Under the pieces are notes generated by a model, which saw only the letters and a list, made by a program, of their open reading frames with translations, had not been told where the DNA came from and searched no databases. Made by a program: the position numbers and the translations under genes. Positions 44,217 through 52,715 of a stretch of DNA of 64,000 nt are shown here, piece after piece. Position 1 is the first letter of the stretch. Each line of letters starts with the position of its first letter. The DNA lies in assembly GCF_000172155.1 (NCBI RefSeq), contig NZ_ABIZ01000001.1, positions 4,621,105-4,685,104 on the forward strand, written 5' to 3'. Origin of the DNA: Verrucomicrobium spinosum DSM 4136 = JCM 18804 (lineage in GTDB: Bacteria; Verrucomicrobiota; Verrucomicrobiia; Verrucomicrobiales; Verrucomicrobiaceae).

Positions 44217-44816
44217 ATGAAAACCGCCACGATTACCGACGCTAAAGGCCTGGCAGAGCACGTCGAGAGAGAGAAGCGCCAGGAGGAGCTGTTGCATCAG
44301 CATCATGAAGATCCCGTGACGGGCGAGCCCGGAAGCCACCCCCTCGGCGCAGGTCTGGGGGCCACCGGCGGAGCGGTGGCGGGTGCCATTGCCGGGGCCA
44401 TCGCCGGGCCGGTCGGCTCTGCGGTGGGAGCCATTGTTGGCGGTGTCACCGGCGGGCTTATGGGCAAGGAGGTGGCCGAGTCCCTCGACCCTCAGGATGG
44501 AGTACAGGCCATTGCGCCGGAAGGCTGGGAGGAGTGGTGGCGCGATGCTTATATCAGCGAACCGTACCTGGATCCCAGTCTCGGTTTTGAGGAATATCTG
44601 CCCGCCTACCGGCTCGGTTATGAAACGTACGCGTGGCAGCGCGGCACCTTGTTTGAGGATATCGAGATCACCCTGGAGAACCGTTGGGAAGAAACTCGCG
44701 GCACTTCACGCCTCCCTTGGTCCGTGGCAAAAGAGGCCATTAAGTCCTCCTGGCGCGTGCTCGATGAACGGGGCGCGAATGGCTTTGACTCGCCAACGCC
44801 TGCCACAGCTCTCTAG
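44217..44816 (+). CDS. glycine-zipper stress-associated protein
   Basis: 199 residues. The central region is a glycine zipper (GAVAGAIAGAIAGPVGSAVG, then AIVGGVTGGLMGKEVAESLD) flanked by an acidic/His N-terminus and a C-terminal soluble domain with EEWWRDAYISEPYLDPSLGF and YRLGYETYAW. Proteins like this are common near stress genes in soil bacteria. The function is unknown. Confidence 0.7.
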   Translation: MKTATITDAKGLAEHVEREKRQEELLHQHHEDPVTGEPGSHPLGAGLGATGGAVAGAIAGAIAGPVGSAVGAIVGGVTGGLMGKEVAESLDPQDGVQAIAPEGWEEWWRDAYISEPYLDPSLGFEEYLPAYRLGYETYAWQRGTLFEDIEITLENRWEETRGTSRLPWSVAKEAIKSSWRVLDERGANGFDSPTPATAL

Positions 44817-44904
44817 CCCCTGCACTGAATCCAATCCAATCCCTGCACCCGAATTCCGCGGGCGCGAGACCATTTAGAATCAACCCAGACCTATTTCGCA
44901 TTCC

Positions 44905-45363
44905 ATGAAAACGCCTCCTCTTCTCATCGTTGCCGACCGCGGCGTGATCAAAACCTTCATGGCCAATGGGCAGCAGGCCGGATCAGTGCCACAACTTGCC
45001 GACACCATCCGCATCGACGAGGCCCACCAGAAATATCAGGATATCTACACGGATCAGGCAGGCTCCTTTGCCAAGCGCGGCACCGGCCATGTGGGCAACT
45101 CCACCGCTGAGCGCATGCATGTGGACACGGAGAAGGAGACGCGCATCATCCGCCTGATCGGCGAACATGTGACCGAGCTTCTGGACCTGCATCGCCCAAA
45201 GAAGTGGGGCTTTGCCGCCCCTTCAGACATCAATGGAGCAATTCTCTCCCATCTGTCCCAGGCTTGGACCAACGCCATAGAGGTGAATCTCACCAAGGAT
45301 CTTACCAAAGAAAGCCCGGCCCACCTGCGCGATCACTTTCTCGCCGCCCGCGGCGCAGCCTGA
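44905..45363 (+). CDS. host-attachment-protein family (baeRF-like)
   Basis: 152 residues: LLIVADRGVIKTFMANGQ, AGSFAKRGTGHVGNSTAERM, LGF-type WGFAAPSDINGAILSHL and a closing DLTKESPAHLRDHF. This matches the family annotated as required for attachment to host cells, now viewed as release-factor-related (baeRF). The biochemical role is uncertain. It is third in the stress cluster. Confidence 0.75.
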   Translation: MKTPPLLIVADRGVIKTFMANGQQAGSVPQLADTIRIDEAHQKYQDIYTDQAGSFAKRGTGHVGNSTAERMHVDTEKETRIIRLIGEHVTELLDLHRPKKWGFAAPSDINGAILSHLSQAWTNAIEVNLTKDLTKESPAHLRDHFLAARGAA

Positions 45364-45425
45364 TCCCAGGCCCGTCCCCGTTTCTCCCCCAGGCACGTAT
45401 CCTAATAAAACACCCCTGGTTCGCC

Positions 45426-45980
45426 ATGACGTCCTACCATCATCGCACCCCTGTACCGCGGCCCGCTTCGTTGAAACAACTCGCCTATCTGCGGTATATG
45501 AATGTCTCCTACCCAGCCGACATCGGCGAGCTGGAGGCCAGGAACATGATCAACGAGGTGGAGCATGCCTCGGACTACGATGGATGGCACCGGCTTGTGG
45601 AGAAGAAATGCGCCTGGCGCACGGATCGCTTCATCCTCCACCCACGTCTGTTCCTGCATGAGTTTCAGGTGTACTATCATCAGGACCTGCCGGTGCAACT
45701 GCGCGCGCATCTGGTGCATCACCTGTCGGCCACGTTGCGCTGGCCCACCTTGGGATCGGTAAGGGAGTGCATGAAAGCGCTTACGAAAGCCGAGCCCAAC
45801 TGGTGGCACAGCCCTTTCGTGAACGACCGCTTCATGGAGTACTACCAGGAGTGGGACAAGAATCGGCGCGCGAAGTCCGAGCCAAAACCAGAAGCCCTGT
45901 GGGACCAGCTCAAGGGAGCGATCTCGGTGTTGTCTGGGCTGACGCCGGATCTGATGCAGTTAAAGCCGGGCAAAGCATGA
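45426..45980 (+). CDS. hypothetical protein
   Basis: 184 residues, soluble, rich in aromatic and basic residues (SLKQLAYLRYMNVSYPADIG, RFILHPRLFLHEFQVYYHQD, WWHSPFVNDRFMEYYQEWDK). The ATG at 45426 is preferred, because an upstream extension would run through the end of the previous gene. No family is recognised. Confidence 0.6.
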   Translation: MTSYHHRTPVPRPASLKQLAYLRYMNVSYPADIGELEARNMINEVEHASDYDGWHRLVEKKCAWRTDRFILHPRLFLHEFQVYYHQDLPVQLRAHLVHHLSATLRWPTLGSVRECMKALTKAEPNWWHSPFVNDRFMEYYQEWDKNRRAKSEPKPEALWDQLKGAISVLSGLTPDLMQLKPGKA

Positions 45981-46027
45981 GGGGGCGCAAGTGGGGTCGA
46001 GGTCCCGGCCCCTTGCGCGAGTTATCT

Positions 46028-46260
46028 CATGAACCCGGAGGGTTCGCCCATGCGTAGCCATGGGTCGACCGAGTAGAGCGAGGACTATCCATGGTAGGGG
46101 GGAGGCGCACTGCTACCGCGGAGCGGTAGGCCCATAGCACCCAAGGATCTGCCAGTTGCATCGCGGGAATATCCTCAGCGGTCGGCCATGCGATGGGACT
46201 ACCGCTCCGCGGTAGGAGTCCCATCGACGACGTCCTATTCATGGTGAACCCTCCGGGTTC
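46028..46260. mobile_element. MITE-like palindromic element
   Basis: The ends TGAACCCGGAGGGTTC and TGAACCCTCCGGGTTC are inverted partners and each is nearly palindromic. Inside, CTACCGCGGAGCGGTAGG and CTACCGCTCCGCGGTAGG form a second pair with flanking CCCAT/ATGGG. It has no coding capacity. Confidence 0.65.
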
Positions 46261-46324
46261 TAATTTCCTGAGGTGTGCGTCGTTCATCAGAGTGTTGTAG
46301 AGGTGGCACGATTGCAATTCGTCA

Positions 46325-46688
46325 ACGTTGGGCTTGTAGCCCCATCCTCTTCGAGGAAGAACTTCGCCTGAGTGCGTGGAGGGCGTCACTTCCTTGGTGA
46401 CCACCCCAAATCGCGCGCGATTGGGATAGGCGCCAGAGGAACCAACTGCTGCTCAGTCCGCAGTTAATCCCCGAAGGGGATTTGTAGCACAGCCCAGTGG
46501 TTGGACGAGCCTCAAGCGAGTCAACCCTGGGTACCTCCACGGACGATGATCAGGTGGGAAGGCCGACAGCATCCGCTTCCTCCTCCCCGCTATCAACACC
46601 TCCACGTCGGTTGGACCAGATGTCATGCGCTGACTGACGTTTGCGGTAAGATGCCGCCAACAGCACGCAGGATGCGTGCGCTCCCCGA
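46325..46688 (-). repeat. dispersed repeat, copy 2
   Basis: 46515-46688 is the inverted copy of 40039-40215. The short block 46325-46367 matches 40228-40273 in the plus direction, so this copy is rearranged. About 85-90% identity by eye. Confidence 0.7.
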
Positions 46689-46770
46689 GCTTCCCAGGCA
46701 CAGGCCATCTGAAGCCTGTCAGTCTATGCGTCACCACCCCAGGTTCCTTGGCAGCCACAAATTTCCCGGT

Positions 46771-47155
46771 CTATAGCCCAATGCCATCAGGGAAAACGCA
46801 TCGTCTTGCTCGTTTGCCTTGGCGCGCCTCGGAGCCGCGATGGTGCAACCGCCACGACTGTAACTGGTGAGCCCCTTTCAGAAGGGCCGAAGGTCCGGGT
46901 TCATACCAGCCTGGGGCAACGCCCCAGGGATAGATGGCCAAACTACCCTTGAGGGCTGTAGGCCCGGTGTCATCAAGTCTGCCTATGACGAGCATCCCTG
47001 AATGACGTCGGGCCTACAGCCCTCAACATCTAAAACGAGCGCCTGCCTTGGGCGTTGCCCAAGGCTGCAATGATGCCGGACCTTCGGCCCTCAATACTTT
47101 CACAAAAGGGAGATGCTCGACCTCTCCACTTTTCCCTGATGGCATTGGTCTATAG
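46771..47155. repeat. 385-bp four-level nested palindrome
   Basis: Four inverted pairs lie in mirror order: CTATAGCCCAATGCCATCAG (46771) with its partner ending at 47155; AGGGCCGAAGGTCCGG (46883) with 47076; AGCCTGGGGCAACGCC (46908) with 47045; TTGAGGGCTGTAGGCCCG (46949) with 47009. The centre is near 46988. The rest of 45981-47217 holds no gene. Confidence 0.8.
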
Positions 47156-47217
47156 CCGGTGCCCCTCAAGCCAACCCAAGGCCGAGCAACCTGCGTTGAC
47201 GTTGCGTTTTGCCCCCC

Positions 47218-49824
47218 TTACGCCTTCCGCGGGATCCACCCCGTAGCGATGTCCCACAGGCCGGTGACATGCTCCCAGCGCCGCACCGCGACGTCCAGCA
47301 TGAACATCACGAGCAGGGCCATGACGAGGTAAGGCCAGAGCTCCACATAACGACGGGCCTTGGTGGTTCCAAGATCCAACGCGGTGCTCTGGTCCATGTA
47401 GGTGCCGCCGGTGAGTCTGCTGACATCCCGAAGGAGTTTCTCGTTCACCGTTCCGAGACTGACCTCGCTGCTGGGATTGTGCACCCAGCCTGCGGTCACC
47501 ATTTGGGCACCGCTCTGGGCCCGCACGAGGTACACGCCCGGCTGCTCGGGGCGAAAGGTGCCTTCGTACAATCCTGGCCCATCCTGGCGCAATGAAAGCG
47601 CCTGCACCGGCTTCAAGGGAGCGCCGAGAGATTCCGCTGAGACATAGAACACCTCTGCGGTGACACGGGCTTCATTGCCCCGCGTACCGGCATCCTCCAG
47701 TACATCCACACTTACGCGGGCCTCTTCCCCGGCGGTTTCACAGCGCAGGTCCATATTCTGACCCTGCGGCGGACGGGCGGTCTCCCGCAATACTTGGGAC
47801 CAAAACTGGCCGAAGCCATTCCACCGGCTGATCCAAAGGCTGGCCCAACGGCTCTTCGCATCACTGGTGAAGGCGGTCACCTTGCCCAGGCCATAACGCC
47901 AGTGCGCCAGGAGCGGGTCGCCCAGATCCGTGACCAGCGGCACTTGGGCCGTGCTCTTCCGCAGGGTCTTCACATAGCCCAGCAGCGGGGGCGACTCGAA
48001 CTTGTCCCAGCCCGCGAGGATGGGATGGCGCTCCACCAGCTTCGGCTCAAAGGCATCTTCCCGGATCATGCGTCCCGTGTGCACTAGCGTATCCTGGGTG
48101 AAAATGCGCACAATGTTGGCGGCATCCAGCGTGGTGTAGGACTTGCCACCCCCCAAGCTGGCGATGGCTTGCAAGAGGCCCACATGCGCCCCGTCGCCAA
48201 TTGCCACCGTGGAGATCGTCACGCCCTCCGCGCGGCACTGGGAGGCCAGGGCCTCATACCCCTGACCGCTCGTCTGACCATCGGTGAGGATGATCATGTG
48301 CTTGATCTTGGCCTTCGTCCGCTGAAGGGCGTTGCGCGCCTCGGTAAAGGCGGGGTGCAGGTTCGTGCCCCCGCCGCTGGTCAGCCCGGCGATCTGCCCG
48401 GCCACCGCACTGCTGGAGGTCAGCCGCGTCATGGGTACCACGACATGGGCTTCACTGTCGAAGGCGTACACACCGATGCTGTCGTTGCGGGTGAGAACCT
48501 CCGCGGTGGCGATGGCGGCACTCTTGGCCATCTCCAGCTTTTCACCAGACATGGAGCCGGAACGGTCAATCACCAGGGCCAGGGCGCTGCTTTGTTTTTC
48601 CTCTTCATCCGGAGCCTTGAGGCGCACAGGCAGGACTTCCTCAATTGGGGTGCGATAGTAGCCACCGACACCAAACGAGTTGGGGCCACCCAGCATGATG
48701 AAGCCGCCGCCTAGTTTGTCCACATAGTCACGAATGGCCACCATCGCCGTCTCCCCCACCTGGTGGGCGGGCACATCGGAGAGGATCACACCGTCGAATC
48801 CGCTCAACTCCTGCGGCGTATTCGGGATGCTGTTGGGTGCGCGCAGCTCCAGCTCGATCCCCTCTTTGGCCATGGCCTGCACGAGATACTGGCCTTCATT
48901 CATATCGCCCTCCACATAGAGCAAGCGCAGGCGTCCGCGCACGTCCACCAGGGTCAGCGCCTCATTGTTGGCCGGGATGGCATCGCCCGCAAATCCCTCC
49001 AGCACCGCACGGTACTTGTAGATGTTCCGGGTATCCGGGTGTCGCACAAAGGTTTCCGTCACCGTGCTGCCGCTTACCACCTTCACCTTGCGGCGCTCCA
49101 CTTCCACGCCGTTTTCAAACAGCTTCAGCAGCCCCGCGCCGTCCATGGTGCTCTCCACCTCCACCTTCAGCTGGAGGGCGGCACCTTCATGCAGACGGCT
49201 CTGGCTGGGCAGGAACTGGCGTACACGCACATCTGGCTTCCGGGGACCTGCTACGGGCACGGCATGAAGATGCACATCCGCCACCATCGCGGCGCGGGCA
49301 GCCTCCATCAGGCTGCCACGGGTCTCATGCCCATCCCCCACAAACACCACGTGACGCGAGGTGCCGGCCGGGAAAAGGGAGCGCGCGTACTCCAGCGCCC
49401 CGGCGTAGTTGCTCTGGGCTCCGTGGGTCTTCAGGGCATCAGCCCATAACTTATCCCCACCCACCTTCAGTTCCGCCTCGGAGTAGAGCCGGGCCTCATC
49501 GCCGAATCCCGTGGTGTACACCTCCACATCACCCGGGAGGGCTTTGCGAATGTCATCCGCCTTCTGCAGGACCGTCTTCACCCCTTCCGCACCCAGGCTC
49601 TGGCTGTTGTCCAGCGCCAGCACCACCGCACGCTGGCTGCTCGACACCACCTTGGCAGGGCCTGCCAGGGCGACCAGCGCCAGCATGATGCCCAGAGCCC
49701 GCACCAGCAGGAGGAGTTGCTTGCGCCGGGCTGACATCGGGTGCGCCGACCGACGCTCCGCCCACAGCAGGAACGCAAGGGCGGGAAAGATCAGCAGCAG
49801 TAGATAAGGTGACTCCCAGTCCAT
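47218..49824 (-). CDS. large VWA membrane protein (BatA/glutamine-amidotransferase-like)
   Basis: 868 residues. Two N-terminal membrane helices (SPYLLLLIFPALAFLLWAER and LVRALGIMLALVALAGPAKV) are followed by a first VWA-like part (AVVLALDNSQSLG), a class-I amidotransferase-like segment near 270-370 (LRLLYVEGDMNEGQYLVQAM ... GFIMLGGPNSFGVGGYYRTP), and a second VWA domain with a full MIDAS (ALVIDRSGSMSGEKLEM). A C-terminal membrane helix closes it. This architecture recurs beside MoxR/DUF58 genes. It is the last gene of the operon. Confidence 0.82.
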   Translation of the reverse strand: MDWESPYLLLLIFPALAFLLWAERRSAHPMSARRKQLLLLVRALGIMLALVALAGPAKVVSSSQRAVVLALDNSQSLGAEGVKTVLQKADDIRKALPGDVEVYTTGFGDEARLYSEAELKVGGDKLWADALKTHGAQSNYAGALEYARSLFPAGTSRHVVFVGDGHETRGSLMEAARAAMVADVHLHAVPVAGPRKPDVRVRQFLPSQSRLHEGAALQLKVEVESTMDGAGLLKLFENGVEVERRKVKVVSGSTVTETFVRHPDTRNIYKYRAVLEGFAGDAIPANNEALTLVDVRGRLRLLYVEGDMNEGQYLVQAMAKEGIELELRAPNSIPNTPQELSGFDGVILSDVPAHQVGETAMVAIRDYVDKLGGGFIMLGGPNSFGVGGYYRTPIEEVLPVRLKAPDEEEKQSSALALVIDRSGSMSGEKLEMAKSAAIATAEVLTRNDSIGVYAFDSEAHVVVPMTRLTSSSAVAGQIAGLTSGGGTNLHPAFTEARNALQRTKAKIKHMIILTDGQTSGQGYEALASQCRAEGVTISTVAIGDGAHVGLLQAIASLGGGKSYTTLDAANIVRIFTQDTLVHTGRMIREDAFEPKLVERHPILAGWDKFESPPLLGYVKTLRKSTAQVPLVTDLGDPLLAHWRYGLGKVTAFTSDAKSRWASLWISRWNGFGQFWSQVLRETARPPQGQNMDLRCETAGEEARVSVDVLEDAGTRGNEARVTAEVFYVSAESLGAPLKPVQALSLRQDGPGLYEGTFRPEQPGVYLVRAQSGAQMVTAGWVHNPSSEVSLGTVNEKLLRDVSRLTGGTYMDQSTALDLGTTKARRYVELWPYLVMALLVMFMLDVAVRRWEHVTGLWDIATGWIPRKA

Positions 49825-49873
49825 GTAAGTTCGTCTTCCCGGATCAAATTTAGAAACTTCTGTAATGCATCTA

Positions 49874-51748
49874 TCAATACACCGCCTGGCGGTGGAACAA
49901 CCAGCTCTCCACCAGCAGCACTCCCAGCACGAGCCAGAGGAGTGAGGTGCTCCAGTTGCCCCCGCGGGCCCAGCGCTCGCTCACCTCCTGGCCCCCGCCA
50001 GCCTCCGCCTTGACCTGGGCGGGGACGTTGGTCTCCTGCGAAGAAATCAGCAGACTGGCCAGGGTGCGGCCATCACCGCCGTCCACCAGACCCACTTGAG
50101 AAAGCTCCAACCAGCCCCCTTTGGCATCCTGGGAGGTTTCCTCGAATCTTGTCCCCGTCCACGCGTGCCACTTCACCAGACCCGCTGGCATTTCCACCAG
50201 GTCCCCAGGGCGCACGGCCTTCAGGGAGGCCAGGGCGTCGTTGTTCTCCGCTGCCCAGTAGATGGCGTTGCCCACCAGCAGCGGGAAGGCGGAAAGCAAC
50301 GCGAGCTGCTCACTGCGGCCCGGGGTAAAAGCGACCACCACCAACCGTTGCCCGCCAGACTCCCCGGCGGCCAGCACGGGCTCATTGCCCGCCATCCAGA
50401 GGGTCTCCAGCGTGTCGCTGACATTGAGCACCGTCGTCTGTGTCACCGCCACCCGGCCACTGGCCACCCGGTACAGCACTGGATGCTCTGGCTGCACGGC
50501 CCGCACCGCTTCATAGGGCACGCCTGAGCCCAGCTTCTTCGCATGCACCGGGCCAGAGCTGTTGGGAGGATTCAGCACCAGTACGGGGCGATCTGTGGGC
50601 CAGGCCGCAGGCACCCAGTTCTCGAAGACATAGACGTCCGCCTTTTCCTTCATTGGCCAGTCTTTCACCCCGCCCTTCAGCACCTGGATGCGGTCCTCCG
50701 CCAGCATGGAAGTGAGCGCCAGCTCTACGAAAGGGTCGGGCGAGTCTGAAAACCATGCCACCACGAGCGGTTTGGTTTCTGGCAAGGGCGAGACGGCCAC
50801 GTTGTCCCAACCCAGACAATCGCCAGGGGTGCGAACTTCCATCTCCAGACGCTGCCCCTTGCCCCCTTCCAGCGGCAGAATCAGGCGGTTGCTCTCGCCC
50901 GGCTTCAGCGTCATCTGGCGCAGCTGCACCGGACGACCGTCGAGGCGAGCCTCCAGGGTGCTCTCCACCGGGTTGGCATTGGCGCGACCAGCCGTCACCT
51001 CCACAAATACCTCGAACCGGTTCCGCGCCAGGGGTGCCGGGCGGATCTGGAAGCCCGTGATCCCGCAGTTCACCGGGCTCTCCAGTGCGACGTTCAGCAG
51101 GCGCATTTTCGGCGGCTTCACTCCTTCGGCAGGGGCTTCAGCCGCCAGCGGAGTCTGGGGAGAGACCTCATCCGTGATCTGCCAGATTTCTGAAGGTGCA
51201 TCCAGGGCCGCAAGCCGCCGGGCCACGAGCAGCGCTTCATCCGCACGATCTTCCATCGGCACCGGTTGGGTCTGCTGGATCATGCGCAGCAGTTCCCGCC
51301 GGTTGGTGCTGCGGGACTGGGTCACCTCTGCCTTGGCATCGTACACGATGAGCGAGGTCACCACATTCTCTGGCAACGCACTCAGGCGGTCCTTGAGCTG
51401 GGTCTTCGCCTCCTCCATACGGGTGCGCCCCTTGCCATCCGTCGCCGCCATGGAGGCCGAGCGGTCCAGCAGGATCACGAGGCTCTTGGGCGTCTCCCCA
51501 CCGCCCTCGCGGAAAGGCTTGGCCAGGGCCATCACTGCCAGCAGCACGACGAGCAACGTCATCAGCAGTGAAAGGATGCGCTTGAACCGCCTCAGCCAGG
51601 CTGACTCCTGGTGCTCCTTCGCCAGCGTGCGGAAGAAGAGCAACGTGGACACCTGCACCCGCTTGGCCTTCCGGCGGAAGAGCCAGAGAGCGATGGGGAT
51701 GAGCGCCAGCCAGAGCCAGTGGAGAAAGTTGGGAGAAAGGAACTTCAT
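49874..51748 (-). CDS. BatA-domain VWA membrane protein
   Basis: 624 residues. The BatA N-terminal domain (MKFLSPNFLHWLWLALIPIA, then WLFRRKAKRVQVSTLLFFRT) with two membrane helices is followed by a VWA domain with MIDAS (LVILLDRSASMAATDGKGRT). A long beta-rich extracytoplasmic region and a final membrane helix (LLWLVLGVLLVESWLFHRQ) follow. It sits 58 bases after DUF58. By analogy with Bat systems it probably forms a MoxR-remodelled complex at the membrane. Confidence 0.85.
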   Translation of the reverse strand: MKFLSPNFLHWLWLALIPIALWLFRRKAKRVQVSTLLFFRTLAKEHQESAWLRRFKRILSLLMTLLVVLLAVMALAKPFREGGGETPKSLVILLDRSASMAATDGKGRTRMEEAKTQLKDRLSALPENVVTSLIVYDAKAEVTQSRSTNRRELLRMIQQTQPVPMEDRADEALLVARRLAALDAPSEIWQITDEVSPQTPLAAEAPAEGVKPPKMRLLNVALESPVNCGITGFQIRPAPLARNRFEVFVEVTAGRANANPVESTLEARLDGRPVQLRQMTLKPGESNRLILPLEGGKGQRLEMEVRTPGDCLGWDNVAVSPLPETKPLVVAWFSDSPDPFVELALTSMLAEDRIQVLKGGVKDWPMKEKADVYVFENWVPAAWPTDRPVLVLNPPNSSGPVHAKKLGSGVPYEAVRAVQPEHPVLYRVASGRVAVTQTTVLNVSDTLETLWMAGNEPVLAAGESGGQRLVVVAFTPGRSEQLALLSAFPLLVGNAIYWAAENNDALASLKAVRPGDLVEMPAGLVKWHAWTGTRFEETSQDAKGGWLELSQVGLVDGGDGRTLASLLISSQETNVPAQVKAEAGGGQEVSERWARGGNWSTSLLWLVLGVLLVESWLFHRQAVY

Positions 51749-51806
51749 TCAGAACAGAGTCGAAAGAGGCGGCAGAAAAGAGGATCCATCACGGGGCCAG
51801 GGCAGT

Positions 51807-52715
51807 TTACGCGGAGGCCAGGGAACCGCCCCTCATCAGGAGATCGAGGAAGCGATCCTCGAACGGTTCATCACTGCGGCAGGTGTAGAAGTCGATCTGG
51901 CGGCCCGCACAGGCGGAGCTCAGGTTTTCGGCAAACGCGTCAAACATCTCGGCATAGAGCTTCACCTCGCGCTTTGTGATCCAGAAGCGGCGACGCTCGC
52001 CGGTCTCCACATCGGCCAGCTCCACCTCCCCATCCAACTCGGGCCGCTGCTCCCACGGGTGGATTACCTGCACAAAGTGGGTCTCGCCGGGCCAGCCTGC
52101 GGCGCGTTTCACCGCCTCCACCGCTGTTCCCACCTCACGACCAAAGAAGTCGGAGATGACAAAGATGCTACCATACCTCTGCCGGGTGGGCCGGAAGTCC
52201 GTGAAACACTTTTCCAGATCGGTCACGCCGCCGTACGCCCACTTGGTCACGGCCGTGATGATCTTCTCGATGTTCCCCTGCCCCCGTAGCGGAGGCAGTT
52301 CCTGCCGCGTGGTGTCACTCATGGAGTACAGGCTCACGCGATGCTGGCCAGACAACCCTAAATAGGCCAGGGCAACGGCGAAGCGGAGCGACTGTCGGCG
52401 TTTTTCGATGAAGGGCTTCTCCATGGAGGCGCTGGTGTCCACCACGATGTGGATGTGCAGCTCCTGCACCTCCTCATAAAGACGGACAAAGAGCTTGTCC
52501 AGCCGGGCGTACAGCCGCCAGTCGATGGCGCGGAAGTCTTCCTTGGGTGTGTAGTGCCGATAGTCCTTGAACTCCCGGGTGTATCCCGTCGCCGGACTGC
52601 TCTGCATGCCCCGGCGCATCAACTGGCGTCGCTTGCGCAGCCGGAGGGCCAGAGTGCGCAGACGGTCCAGGAAATGGGCGTCAAAGAGATCCTCGCGGGT
52701 CAGGGTGGCGGTCAT
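51807..52715 (-). CDS. DUF58 domain protein
   Basis: 302 residues: GMQSSPATGYTREFKDYRHY, YTPKEDFRAIDWRLYARLDK, then the VWA-like IVVDTSASM. These are the hallmarks of DUF58 proteins that always accompany MoxR ATPases. It lacks the N-terminal membrane helices of longer versions. It overlaps the preceding gene as ATGA. Confidence 0.92.
   Translation of the reverse strand: MTATLTREDLFDAHFLDRLRTLALRLRKRRQLMRRGMQSSPATGYTREFKDYRHYTPKEDFRAIDWRLYARLDKLFVRLYEEVQELHIHIVVDTSASMEKPFIEKRRQSLRFAVALAYLGLSGQHRVSLYSMSDTTRQELPPLRGQGNIEKIITAVTKWAYGGVTDLEKCFTDFRPTRQRYGSIFVISDFFGREVGTAVEAVKRAAGWPGETHFVQVIHPWEQRPELDGEVELADVETGERRRFWITKREVKLYAEMFDAFAENLSSACAGRQIDFYTCRSDEPFEDRFLDLLMRGGSLASA

Noticed and set aside
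46021-47160. CRISPR-like array
   Set aside because: The repeats are palindromic and in mirror order, not direct, evenly spaced copies with unique spacers. There are no cas genes.
50688-52289. A 533-codon open frame on the plus strand
   Set aside because: It is antisense to the BatA-like and DUF58 genes and very rich in Ser/Arg, as expected of a shadow frame. The minus-strand genes are convincing.
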